From assembly GCA_052116865.1 (NCBI GenBank), contig JBQKKG010000001.1:186001-250000 (forward strand): DNA of 64,000 nt. Direction: 5' to 3'. Made by a program: the position numbers and the translations under genes. The notes below the pieces were generated by a model. That model searched no databases and was not told the origin of the DNA. It worked only from the letters and a program-made list of their open reading frames with translations. Below are positions 27,132-35,791 of this stretch, in pieces. This stretch comes from CAUPWF01 sp963515125 (lineage in GTDB: Bacteria; Bacillota; Clostridia; Lachnospirales; Lachnospiraceae). How positions within the stretch are numbered: the stretch's first letter is position 1; each line of letters starts with the position of its first letter.

Positions 27132-29414
27132 ATGAACTATGTAAATACAGCAGTAGTTAAGAAGGATTCTATGGCACTCGTTACGGGAAAACCTGTATAT
27201 ACAGATGATTTGGCACCAAAAGAATGTCTGATTGTAAAGGTATTAAGAAGCCCATATGCGCATGCTTTGATTGAGAAGATACATACGGATATAGCACTAA
27301 AAGTACCAGGTATTGAATGTATATTAACATACAAGGATGCCCCAAATCGTAGATTTACAATGGCAGGTCAAACGTATCCAGAACCAAGTCCATATGATCG
27401 TTTGATTTTAGAAGATCGCGTAAGATTTGTCGGGGACGCAGTTGCAATTGTTGCAGGGGTAACGGAACAAGCCGTAGATAAGGCCTTACGATTGATAAAA
27501 GTAGAATATGTAGAATTAGAGGCTGTGTTAGATTTCAGATCGGCCAGGGATCATAAAGTGCTGGTTCATCCTGAGGAAAACTGGGAAGCACTGTGTGAGG
27601 TGGGAGCCGATAATAAGCGAAATCTATGTGCTCATGATGTAGAAACATATGGAGCTGTTAAAGAAGTTTTTGAAAGTTGTAAACATATTGTGGGTGGGAC
27701 CTATCATACCCAGGCCAATCAGCAAGCAATGATGGAGACGTTTCGTACTTACACATATATGGACACGTATGGACGGTTAAATGTAGTTGCAGCCACACAA
27801 GTAACCTTCCACACAAGAAGGATCCTGGCCAATGCTTTGGGCATTCCAAAATCAAAAATTCGCGTTATAAAGCCGAGAATTGGTGGTGGATTTGGTGCCA
27901 AGCAAACGGTTGTAGCAGAAGTATATCCAGCACTTGTTACTTTAAAGACAGGAAAAGCTGCCAAAATTGTTTATTCCAGAGAAGAATCTCAGATTGCGTC
28001 CTCTCCTCGTCACGAAATGGAAATCAGTGTGAGATTAGGGGCAGATGAAAATGGAATTATTAAAGCGATAGATGTATATACGTTATCTAATACTGGAGCT
28101 TATGGTGAGCATGGACCAACTACGGTAGGGTTATCCGGTCATAAATCAATACCACTTTATGGAAAAGTAGAAGCCTTTCGTTTCGCATATGATGTGGTGT
28201 ATACTAATGTGATGTCCGCAGGTGCTTACCGGGGATATGGTGCTACACAAGGTCTCTTTGCTGTCGAATCAGCAGTCAATGAACTGGCAGATAAGTTAAA
28301 GCTTGATCCCGTAGAACTTCGTCTGAAAAATATGGTACAAGAAGGTGACATCATGCATGCATATTACGGGGAAACCGCTAATAGCTGTACGCTTGATCGG
28401 TGTATGATACGTGCAAAGGAAATGATACATTGGGACGAAAAATATCCGGTAAAGGACATGGGCAATGGGAAAGTGCGCAGTGTCGGAGTTGCCATGGCTA
28501 TGCAAGGGTCGGCAATTTCGGGACTAGATACGGCTTCTGTTACCATGAAAGTAAATGATGATGGCTTTTATACTTTGATGATAGGAGCATCAGATATGGG
28601 AACAGGATGTGATACGATTTTGGCTCAGATGGCAGCAGATTGCTTGGAATGCACACCGGAAGATATTATTGTCCATGGAGTAGATACGGATGTTTCTCCG
28701 TATGACTCTGGTTCTTATGCATCGAGTACAACATATCTAACTGGTATGGCTGTAATAAAAACGTGTGAATCTTTGAAAGAAAAAATTCTGCAGCAGGGAG
28801 CAAAATACTTATCATGTGCATTAGAAGAGTTAGAATTTGATGGAAAAAGAGTTTATAAGTTAGATGGGACTGGTGAAATTTCTATAAAAGACATTGGAAA
28901 TAATGCTATGATGTTCAATGAAGACGCATTGACAGCTACTGAGCAACATTCTTCACCAGTATCTCCACCACCATTTATGGTAGGTATGGTAGAAGTAGAA
29001 GTTGATAAAGAAATCGGTAAGGTAGATGTGATTGATTATGTGGCAGTGGTTGATTGCGGCACCCCAATTAATCCGAATCTTGCAAGAGTACAGGCAGAAG
29101 GAGGAATTTTACAGGGAATCGGGATGTGTCTATTTGAGAATGTTGTATATAATAACAAAGGGAAGTGTCTGAGTAATTCATTTATGCAATATAAAATACC
29201 ATCCCGTCAAGATGTTGGAGAAATTCGGGTGGAGTTTGAGCAAAGTTATGAACCAACTGGCCCATTTGGAGCAAAATCAATAGGTGAAATAGTAATCAAT
29301 ACCCCATCACCAGCTATTGCCCATGCAGTATATAATGCAACAGGTGTCCGAGTAAAGGAGTTGCCAATTACGTCTGAAAGAATATATCAAGGGATGAAAG
29401 AAAATGAATCTTAA
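27132..29414 (+). CDS. Molybdenum hydroxylase catalytic (molybdopterin) subunit
   Basis: A 760-residue xanthine dehydrogenase/aldehyde oxidoreductase large subunit that hydroxylates a heterocycle or aldehyde at a Mo centre. Seen are the GGGFGAKQT loop (about residue 255), SAGAYRGYGATQG, the Q-rich GMCLFENV loop, and the catalytic glutamate motif GAKSIGE near 720. The N-terminal processing domain opens with VTGKPVYTDDL. Purine or xanthine oxidation is likely given YqeC and MocA neighbours, but the substrate cannot be read. The MocA-like gene overlaps its end by 11 bases. Confidence 0.93.
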   Translation: MNYVNTAVVKKDSMALVTGKPVYTDDLAPKECLIVKVLRSPYAHALIEKIHTDIALKVPGIECILTYKDAPNRRFTMAGQTYPEPSPYDRLILEDRVRFVGDAVAIVAGVTEQAVDKALRLIKVEYVELEAVLDFRSARDHKVLVHPEENWEALCEVGADNKRNLCAHDVETYGAVKEVFESCKHIVGGTYHTQANQQAMMETFRTYTYMDTYGRLNVVAATQVTFHTRRILANALGIPKSKIRVIKPRIGGGFGAKQTVVAEVYPALVTLKTGKAAKIVYSREESQIASSPRHEMEISVRLGADENGIIKAIDVYTLSNTGAYGEHGPTTVGLSGHKSIPLYGKVEAFRFAYDVVYTNVMSAGAYRGYGATQGLFAVESAVNELADKLKLDPVELRLKNMVQEGDIMHAYYGETANSCTLDRCMIRAKEMIHWDEKYPVKDMGNGKVRSVGVAMAMQGSAISGLDTASVTMKVNDDGFYTLMIGASDMGTGCDTILAQMAADCLECTPEDIIVHGVDTDVSPYDSGSYASSTTYLTGMAVIKTCESLKEKILQQGAKYLSCALEELEFDGKRVYKLDGTGEISIKDIGNNAMMFNEDALTATEQHSSPVSPPPFMVGMVEVEVDKEIGKVDVIDYVAVVDCGTPINPNLARVQAEGGILQGIGMCLFENVVYNNKGKCLSNSFMQYKIPSRQDVGEIRVEFEQSYEPTGPFGAKSIGEIVINTPSPAIAHAVYNATGVRVKELPITSERIYQGMKENES

Positions 29415-29991
29415 TTTGATTTTGTTAGCGGCTGGAAATAGCCGACGATTTGGTAGTAATAAGTTACTACATTGTATCAATGGGATACCTATGTATCAAC
29501 AGATGCTAAATACCATCGAAAAGGCAGAAGAGGATACCCCCTTATTTAAGCATAAGATTGTAGTTACAAAATATGAAGAAATAAGCCAAGTTATATCTTA
29601 CATGGAAGGGTACACGGTAGTGGAAAATAAGCAGAGTGAATTGGGTATTTCTACGTCTGTTAGGCTTGGCGTTGAGACATCCCTGAACATAGCTAAGATG
29701 GAACGAAGTGATATCGATGGATGGTGTTTTCTAGTATGTGATCAACCATACTTAACAAGTAAAACATTAAAAAATTTTGTAATAAGCTGGTGGGAAAGTG
29801 ATAAGGCATTGGGATGTGTATCCTATCAAAAAAGAATAGGGAATCCTACTATATTTGCAAGAAAATTTGAAGGGGAATTACTAGGATTGACAGGAGATGT
29901 TGGTGGGAAAGAAATTATGAAAAAACACATTGAAGAAGTGATATGTTTTCCAGTTTTGGACGAAAGAGAGTTGGAGGATATAGATTACTAG
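29404..29991 (+). CDS. MocA/MobA-like nucleotidyltransferase
   Basis: A 195-residue NTP transferase of the MobA/MocA group, which attaches CMP or GMP to molybdopterin. The N-terminal LLAAGNSRRFGSNKLL is the nucleotide-binding loop. VVENKQSELGISTSVRLG and CDQPYLTSKTL follow, and the IGNPTIFARKFEGELLGLTGDVGGKEI block is characteristic of MocA. It overlaps the catalytic subunit gene and ends the operon at a strong palindrome. Cytidylylation of the cofactor for the upstream enzyme is the likely role. Confidence 0.9.
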   Translation: MNLNLILLAAGNSRRFGSNKLLHCINGIPMYQQMLNTIEKAEEDTPLFKHKIVVTKYEEISQVISYMEGYTVVENKQSELGISTSVRLGVETSLNIAKMERSDIDGWCFLVCDQPYLTSKTLKNFVISWWESDKALGCVSYQKRIGNPTIFARKFEGELLGLTGDVGGKEIMKKHIEEVICFPVLDERELEDIDY

Positions 29992-30029
29992 GGGGGGTGA
30001 GGCAATATAACATTGCCTCACCCCCCTAG
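29988..30029. terminator. Large convergent hairpin between mocA-like and feoB
   Basis: An 18- to 19-bp stem (29988-30006 with 30012-30029; G-run of seven against six C) begins at the stop codon of the MocA-like gene and ends four bases from the feoB stop. It lacks a T tract on either strand, so it may terminate or stabilise both converging transcripts. Confidence 0.65.
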
Positions 30030-30032
30030 TGA

Positions 30033-32087
30033 TTAGAATAATAATCCAATACGATATGCAAGAAAACTCACAATCCAAGCCACTGAAAGTTGAAATAAAA
30101 CAATCCAAGCTGTTAGTCTTTTGCTTTCTACTTCTCGATGTATAGTTGCAATGGTTGCAGTACATGGAACATATAGTAGACAGAAAACCATTAGGGAATA
30201 AGCATTGGCAGCGCCAAATCCGAGTGCGCCAAGTGTAGCAACTAAGGAATTCATGCCATTAGATGAAGTGACATTTTGAATTCCAAACAGTACACTACAA
30301 CTGGAGACTACAACTTCTTTTGCAGCAATGCCTGCAATTAGTGCCACGACGATTTGCCAATAACCTAGGCCAATTGGAGTGAATATAGGAACAATTGACT
30401 TGCCAATCAAGGAACCAAAACTCTGACTGATATCTGAGACATACCCATGTGGTCCAAAGTTTAATAATAACCACATAATTACAGAAGCAATGAAGATAAC
30501 CGTACCAGCCTTGGAAAGATAATCCTTTACCTTTTCCCATACATAGATAGCAATCGTTCTTGCATTTGGAGTTTTATATTCTGGTAATTCTATTAATAGA
30601 GCGTGTTCTGCTTTACTACCGTCGAACTTAGAAACTATAAAAGCAGTGGTGATTGCAACAAATATGCCAATCAAATACATAGAATATGCAACCATTATAG
30701 AATGATTTGGAAAAAACATTCCAGAAAACAGCACATAAATAGGTAAACGAGCACTACACGACATAAACGGAGTAATTAGTATTGTTTTGAGACGATCTTT
30801 CCGATGTTCTAAAGCACGAGAAGCCATAATGGCGGGAACAGAACATCCAAATCCTAACAATAATGGGATAAATGCACGACCGGATAGACCAAGTTTCCCC
30901 ATAATATCATCCATAACAAATGCGACTCTTGACATATACCCACTATCTTCTAAGAAGGCAAGTGCAAGGAACAGTATAAAGATATTAGGTAAAAAGGTTA
31001 AGATTCCGCCAACCCCTGATATAATACCTTCTACAATTAATGAAGAAAGAATATCACTTGTATGAAGTGATAGTAAAAGACTAGATACACCATTAGAAAA
31101 TAATTCAAGGCCAATTTCAAAATATCCTTTTAACCAATCACCAATTGTAAAGGTTAAGAAAAATACCAATGCCATTATACCAAGGAAAATGGGAAGTCCT
31201 AGTAATTTATGCGTTAGGTAATGGTCAATGGTATCAGTAAGAGCTCCTTTCTTGCTCTTATTTACAAGTGTTTCAGCAATAATCTCTTCAATAAAATCGT
31301 ACTTTTGATTAATAATATCTTTTTCATAACTACGGTCAATGATATCTTCCAAGTGAAGGGGATATTCCGTCATTACGGATGAATCTTGTTCGAGCAATTT
31401 TATAGCATACCATCTAGATTGAGGCAAATCCGGGTATTGTTCTGCTAATCGATTCATAATAACATCAATTTTATCTTCTAGATAATCTTCATATACCATG
31501 GCATATTCATCATGGTGGTTGTGTTCATGTTGCGTTTTTTGAGCATGATGATGATGGTGAATAAATGGACTTTGAGTCATATAATCTTTATGATGAGCTA
31601 CAGCATGCATTAGAATAGAGAGACCGCTTTTTCTTCTGGCTGATACTGGAATGGCGGGTATTCCAAGCATTTCGGGAAGGCGGTGAAGGTCAATTTCCAT
31701 ACCACGTTCCTCTATAATATCCATCATATTTAGTGCTAAGACTACGGGTTTGCCTAATTCGATTAATTGTAACGTAAGATAAAGATTTCGCTCTAAGGAT
31801 GAGGCGTCTACAACGTTAACGATAACATCTACCTCAGCACTCATGATACACTCTCTGGATACTTTTTCTTCCATAGTATATGAAGTGAGGCTGTAGATTC
31901 CTGGCAAGTCAATTAATTTAAATTCTTGTCCTTTATAAGTGGTGTGCCCTTCCTTTTTTTCAACGGTAACACCAGGCCAGTTAGCAACCTTTAAATTAGC
32001 ACCAGTAAATGCATTAAAGAGTGTGGTTTTTCCGCAATTTGGGTTACCAATAAACCCTACATTTACAATCTCATCTGTATGTGTCAT
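30033..32087 (-). CDS. feoB: Ferrous iron transporter FeoB
   Basis: A 684-residue Fe(II) transporter. The N-terminal G domain shows GNPNCGKTTLFNAFTG, VTVEKKEG, DLPGIYSL and NMMD. A helical insertion domain follows, then the two Gate regions with multiple helices and the EDSGYMSRVAF motif. Between the G domain and the membrane (about residues 175-195) lies a run of about ten histidines, including HHHHH, not part of the core family. Its start overlaps feoA by four bases. A perfect Fur box precedes feoA, so iron repression is expected. Confidence 0.97.
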   Translation of the reverse strand: MTHTDEIVNVGFIGNPNCGKTTLFNAFTGANLKVANWPGVTVEKKEGHTTYKGQEFKLIDLPGIYSLTSYTMEEKVSRECIMSAEVDVIVNVVDASSLERNLYLTLQLIELGKPVVLALNMMDIIEERGMEIDLHRLPEMLGIPAIPVSARRKSGLSILMHAVAHHKDYMTQSPFIHHHHHAQKTQHEHNHHDEYAMVYEDYLEDKIDVIMNRLAEQYPDLPQSRWYAIKLLEQDSSVMTEYPLHLEDIIDRSYEKDIINQKYDFIEEIIAETLVNKSKKGALTDTIDHYLTHKLLGLPIFLGIMALVFFLTFTIGDWLKGYFEIGLELFSNGVSSLLLSLHTSDILSSLIVEGIISGVGGILTFLPNIFILFLALAFLEDSGYMSRVAFVMDDIMGKLGLSGRAFIPLLLGFGCSVPAIMASRALEHRKDRLKTILITPFMSCSARLPIYVLFSGMFFPNHSIMVAYSMYLIGIFVAITTAFIVSKFDGSKAEHALLIELPEYKTPNARTIAIYVWEKVKDYLSKAGTVIFIASVIMWLLLNFGPHGYVSDISQSFGSLIGKSIVPIFTPIGLGYWQIVVALIAGIAAKEVVVSSCSVLFGIQNVTSSNGMNSLVATLGALGFGAANAYSLMVFCLLYVPCTATIATIHREVESKRLTAWIVLFQLSVAWIVSFLAYRIGLLF

Positions 32088-32311
32088 GCTATTACCTCCG
32101 AAACAAAAATATGGTCTGCAATTCGTTTGCCAATAGCAAATCGTGTGCCACGAAATCGAACGGTTAAAGAGCCTTTTTTCTTATTGTTCAAAATAGTAAT
32201 TGAAGTACCCTTAGTTAATCCTAGCGCCTCTAATCTACGTTCTAACTGTATCTCTAGATGAATATCATCTACTTTATATATATGGTTGTCTTTTCCTTCT
32301 TTTAGTAACAT
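32084..32311 (-). CDS. feoA: FeoA, ferrous iron transport accessory protein
   Basis: A 75-residue SH3-fold protein that helps FeoB. GLTKGTSITI and the C-terminal RFRGTRFAIGK are typical. The start is ATG at 32311, preceded by GGGGGATT; the longer frame to 32347 would run into the Fur box and is rejected. It overlaps feoB by ATGA, giving coupled translation. Confidence 0.93.
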   Translation of the reverse strand: MLLKEGKDNHIYKVDDIHLEIQLERRLEALGLTKGTSITILNNKKKGSLTVRFRGTRFAIGKRIADHIFVSEVIA

Positions 32312-32331
32312 AGTAATCCCCCAAATGTAAT

Positions 32332-32346
32332 TGATAATTATTATCA
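32332..32346. promoter_or_regulatory. Perfect Fur box upstream of feoAB
   Basis: TGATAATTATTATCA is an exact 7-1-7 palindrome and matches the classical Fur/PerR-family operator. It lies 21 bases upstream of the feoA start, consistent with repression by Fe(II)-Fur. A Fur protein is not encoded in the window. Confidence 0.88.
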
Positions 32347-32455
32347 TATTATATTATTATTATTTGTAATAGTCAAGTGGAATATAACGTTAAACATTGT
32401 ACATCTTGTAAAAAGCCACTTATGCCGATGAATAAGGGAAATAGTATGGTTATAC

Positions 32456-32484
32456 TTGACTTAAAAAGAAAGAATGACTATAAT
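32456..32484 (+). promoter_or_regulatory. Promoter of the Rrf2 gene
   Basis: TTGACT (32456-32461) and TATAAT (32479-32484) lie 17 bases apart, about 30 bases before the start codon. Confidence 0.75.
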
Positions 32485-32514
32485 TTAAACATATGTTAGG
32501 AAGGGGGGAGCCAT

Positions 32515-32916
32515 ATGTTACTTACAAGAGAAAGTGACTATGCAATCCGTATAATCAGGGCATTAAAAACTGGTGAAAAGCAAGCTGTGAAAAATATTTG
32601 TATGGAGGAAGATATTCCGGAGCCTTTTACATATAAAATTTTAAAAAAGTTGGAAAAGGCGGGCATTGTAAAATCAGTTCGCGGTGCACAGGGAGGATAT
32701 CTTTTGTACAAGGATTTACATAGTTTAACTTTGGTAGATGTTGTACTGGCAATTGACCCGGAATTTGCGATTACACAATGCACGGTTGAAAATTGCTCGT
32801 GTGTTCGCCATAAAAGGTTGGCACCTTGTACGGTGCACATGGAACTGCAGAGGATTCAAGAATTGTTAATTCAAGAATTGCAATCTAAGACGCTGGCTGA
32901 TATCTTGTTAGGATAA
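32515..32916 (+). CDS. Rrf2-family regulator with cysteine cluster
   Basis: A 133-residue winged-helix regulator of the Rrf2 family (IscR/NsrR/CymR/RirA). The opening LLTRESDYAIRIIRAL, the GGYLLYKD wing and the cysteines at positions 89, 94, 96 and 105 are visible. Three or four such cysteines usually bind an Fe-S cluster that senses iron, NO or redox state. AGGAAGGGGGG precedes the start. It diverges from feoAB and may regulate them or Fe-S metabolism; this is inference. Confidence 0.9.
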   Translation: MLLTRESDYAIRIIRALKTGEKQAVKNICMEEDIPEPFTYKILKKLEKAGIVKSVRGAQGGYLLYKDLHSLTLVDVVLAIDPEFAITQCTVENCSCVRHKRLAPCTVHMELQRIQELLIQELQSKTLADILLG

Positions 32917-32925
32917 GATTATAAA

Positions 32926-32969
32926 GAACGGAGAAATGCACATGATGATACATGTGCATTTCTCCGTTC
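32926..32969. repeat. Perfect 19-bp inverted repeat after the Rrf2 gene
   Basis: A 19-bp stem (32926-32944 with 32951-32969) with loop ATGATA and arm core GGAGAAATGCACATG. No T tract follows on the plus strand, so it is not a standard terminator. It may protect the 3' end of the Rrf2 mRNA. Confidence 0.7.
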
Positions 32970-33055
32970 CAGAAGATGTAAAACCTGAGATTCCAAACAT
33001 GTAATGATTATTGGTAGACAAAAAGATAAAGGAAGAGTGAGAAGGGGGAATGCTT

Positions 33056-33859
33056 ATGTATGTTTTAATATTACAATTTTTTGTATACGGATTCTTAGGG
33101 TGGTGTACAGAGGTGGCTTATGCAGGAATACGAGAAAGCCGCTTTGTCAACAGAGGGTTTTTAAATGGTCCAATATGCCCGATATATGGATTTGGAGTAG
33201 TGGCGGTAGTGACGCTTTTAGAACCATATAAAGCCAATATTTTTGTATTGTATATAACATCAGTTATCTTGGTTACAATACTTGAGTATGTAACTGGGCT
33301 GATTTTGGAAAAAATATTCCATAATAAGTGGTGGGACTATTCGTCGAGGCCATTTAATATACAAGGGTATGTATGCTTATTATTTTCTACAATTTGGGGT
33401 GTGGCTTGTGTTTTAATTGTTGAGTTCATACACCCTTTGATGCAGAAAGGATTATCCTTTATACCATATGTTATAGGTATGTTAATTGTTGTAGTATTAT
33501 TAGTAGCAATGATATCCGACTTATATGTAACAGCATCCGAAATTCTAAAAATGAATAAGCGACTGGCAAAAATGGAAGAAATCGCAAAAGAATTGCATCG
33601 AATATCAGATGATATTGGTCAAAACATTTACAAAGAAGTGAGTGAAGCAATTGAAAGAAAAGAAGCAATTACGATAAAAAATCAAGAAGTGTCAGAAGAA
33701 ATAAAAGCTAAAATAATAGAATTAAAAGGAAAATATAAGGATATCGGAGCAAAAGGTTCGAAAATAAGCAGGCGTCTTGTAAAGGCGTTCCCTAAGATGG
33801 AATCACGCCATTACAAAGAAGCGTTAGAAGATATTAAGAAACAATGGAAAAGAAAATAA
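33056..33859 (+). CDS. CmpB-like putative ABC-transporter type IV membrane protein
   Basis: A 267-residue protein of the PF06541 family. Its N-terminal half has about five membrane helices with the conserved FVYGFLGWCTEVAYAG, NRGFLNGPICPIYGFG and EKIFHNKWWDYS motifs. The C-terminal 100 residues are charged and coiled-coil-like. ATG 33056 suits GGGGG at 33043-33048 better than ATG 33050, which is too close. The SulP gene follows in 33 bases. The function is unknown despite the family name; no ATPase is adjacent. Confidence 0.85.
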   Translation: MYVLILQFFVYGFLGWCTEVAYAGIRESRFVNRGFLNGPICPIYGFGVVAVVTLLEPYKANIFVLYITSVILVTILEYVTGLILEKIFHNKWWDYSSRPFNIQGYVCLLFSTIWGVACVLIVEFIHPLMQKGLSFIPYVIGMLIVVVLLVAMISDLYVTASEILKMNKRLAKMEEIAKELHRISDDIGQNIYKEVSEAIERKEAITIKNQEVSEEIKAKIIELKGKYKDIGAKGSKISRRLVKAFPKMESRHYKEALEDIKKQWKRK

Positions 33860-33892
33860 AGAAATATGAAATGTAAAAATGATGGGGGAAGT

Positions 33893-35518
33893 ATGCAAGA
33901 AAGAATACCAAAATTGTTTTCTTCGATGAAAACATATAACAAAGAACAATTTATAAAGGATGTCATTGCGGGGATTATAGTAGCAATCATAGCATTGCCA
34001 CTTTCTATTGCCTTGGCATTAGCATCAGGGGTAAGTCCGGAACAGGGAATTTATACAGCAATTGTAGCTGGATTTGTAATTGCATTATTGGGAGGAAGCC
34101 GTGTGCAAATATCTGGTCCGACGGCTGCATTTGCAACAATTGTTGCAGGAATTGTTGCGACCAAGGGAATGGAAGGGCTGATAGTTGCAACTGTTTTGGC
34201 AGGTGTGATCCTAATACTAATGGGATTTTTGAGGCTAGGTGGATTGATTAAGTATATTCCATATACTATTGTAACCGGATTTACAAGTGGAATTGCAGTT
34301 ACTATATTTATTGGTCAAATAAAAGATTTCCTGGGACTGTCTTTCACAAAGACACCGATTGAAACTATGCAAAAATTAAAAGCATGTATCGCTAACATTG
34401 ATACTTTAAATTTACAAGCGTTATTTGTTGGAGCGATTGCTTTATGTATTTTGATTATTTGGCCAAGAATCAATGCTAAGATACCATCTTCATTGGTTGC
34501 AGTTATGGTAACCATTTTATTAGTACCTCTCTTAAAATTAGATGTTAATACAATTGGCAGTTTGTATGATATTTCTAACAACTTACCGACGCCTCAAATA
34601 CCTAGTTTTTCTTTAGAGTTAGTAAAAAATGTATTGCCAGATGCATTTACAATAGCTATTTTAGCAGCCATAGAATCGTTGTTATCATGTGTAGTATCGG
34701 ATGGAATGATCGGAGATGTACATAATCCCAATATAGAGTTAATTGCACAAGGTGCTGGAAATGTTGCATCCGGAATCTTTGGAGGAATTCCGGCAACAGG
34801 AGCTATTGCAAGAACAGCGGCAAATGTTAAGAGTGGTGGACGTACCCCAATTTCTGGAATCGTGCATTCTATAGTATTATTGTTGATTTTAGTAATTTTA
34901 ATGCCATATGCAGCGTTGATTCCTATGCCGACCATTGCAGCTATACTATTTATTGTGGCCTACAATATGTGCGGATTCAAGGAGTTCGTACGATTACTGA
35001 AGGCAGCACCGAAAAGTGATATATTGGTATTGATTACTACCTTTGTATTAACAATCGTATTTGACCTGGTTGTTGCAATAGAAGTTGGGTTTGTATTAGC
35101 AGCATTATTGTTTTTAAGGCGTATGGCAGATGTTACAAATATCAAGCAGTGGGAAGATGTAGAATCCGATACAGAGAAGTTTTGTGAAGTGCCCCCACAT
35201 ACATTAGTCTATGAAGTGGAAGGACCAATGTTTTTTGCGGCAGCCGATAAGTTTTTGCAAGTATCTATAGACAAAAATAGCAAGGTAGTTATTTTAAGGA
35301 TGAGAAGCGTACCTGCTATGGATGTATCGGCATTGCGAAAATTGAAGGAAGTATTTGAAGAATGTAAACATCATCATATTACGCTCCTGATATCTCATGT
35401 TTGTGAGCAACCGTATAAGATGATGGAGAAAGCCGGTTTTGTGGAGGAGGTCGGTAAATCTAATTTTTGTGAAAATATTTCATCTGCACTGGAACGTGCT
35501 GCGGCAATCGTGGTATAG
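33893..35518 (+). CDS. SulP-family anion transporter with STAS domain
   Basis: A 541-residue transporter of the SLC26/SulP family, which moves sulfate, bicarbonate or other anions. About ten to twelve helices are visible, including the signature GVSPEQGIYTAIVAGF, GGSRVQISGPTAAFATIV and GGIPATGAIARTAANVKSG. The C-terminal STAS domain (about 440-541) holds RMRSVPAMDVSALRKL. ATG 33893 follows GATGGGGGAAG. The transported anion cannot be assigned. Confidence 0.92.
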   Translation: MQERIPKLFSSMKTYNKEQFIKDVIAGIIVAIIALPLSIALALASGVSPEQGIYTAIVAGFVIALLGGSRVQISGPTAAFATIVAGIVATKGMEGLIVATVLAGVILILMGFLRLGGLIKYIPYTIVTGFTSGIAVTIFIGQIKDFLGLSFTKTPIETMQKLKACIANIDTLNLQALFVGAIALCILIIWPRINAKIPSSLVAVMVTILLVPLLKLDVNTIGSLYDISNNLPTPQIPSFSLELVKNVLPDAFTIAILAAIESLLSCVVSDGMIGDVHNPNIELIAQGAGNVASGIFGGIPATGAIARTAANVKSGGRTPISGIVHSIVLLLILVILMPYAALIPMPTIAAILFIVAYNMCGFKEFVRLLKAAPKSDILVLITTFVLTIVFDLVVAIEVGFVLAALLFLRRMADVTNIKQWEDVESDTEKFCEVPPHTLVYEVEGPMFFAAADKFLQVSIDKNSKVVILRMRSVPAMDVSALRKLKEVFEECKHHHITLLISHVCEQPYKMMEKAGFVEEVGKSNFCENISSALERAAAIVV

Positions 35519-35572
35519 AAAAAATATGTGATTAGGGAAGTAATTGAGAACGAACAAAGGCTGTGAAATTAG

Positions 35573-35602
35573 GATGGAGCAAGGTGGATTGCTCCATCTT
35601 TA
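35573..35602 (+). terminator. Terminator after the SulP gene
   Basis: GATGGAGCAA (35573-35582) pairs with TTGCTCCATC (35589-35598), loop GGTGGA, followed by TTTAAATATA. Confidence 0.7.
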
Positions 35603-35610
35603 AATATATA

Positions 35611-35639
35611 TTGACAATTTTTTTGAATTCATATAAGAT
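35611..35639 (+). promoter_or_regulatory. Promoter of the adhesin gene
   Basis: TTGACA (35611-35616) with TAAGAT (35634-35639) at 17-base spacing, or TATAAG (35632-35637) at 15. It gives a 5' leader of about 145 bases. Confidence 0.6.
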
Positions 35640-35728
35640 GTAAATACTCGTCTACGAACAATTCTAACATTCAAGGGAAATTCATCCCAACGATTCAAAA
35701 CGAGATTAACATATAAAGAAGGGAGGAA

Positions 35729-35791
35729 GTGAAGTATTTAAGTGTGGTGGCGTCTATTGCTTGGAAAGGTGAGAAAGGAATAGGTAAATAA
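35729..35791 (+). CDS. Putative 20-residue leader peptide coupled to the adhesin
   Basis: A GTG-started ORF (MKYLSVVASIAWKGEKGIGK) directly follows AGAAGGGAGGAA, a stronger ribosome site than the adhesin's own. It ends in TAATG, sharing a base with the adhesin start ATG at 35791. Such stop-start overlap suggests translational coupling. The peptide has no recognisable family, and protein-level existence is unproven. Confidence 0.4.
   Translation: MKYLSVVASIAWKGEKGIGK

Noticed and set aside
32312..32347. A longer FeoA start at 32347.
   Set aside because: It would place the Fur box inside the coding region, and only ATG 32311 has a ribosome site.
35640..35728. A possible riboswitch in the adhesin leader.
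   Set aside because: Only a short CTCGT/ACGAG pairing was visible and no known aptamer pattern matched.
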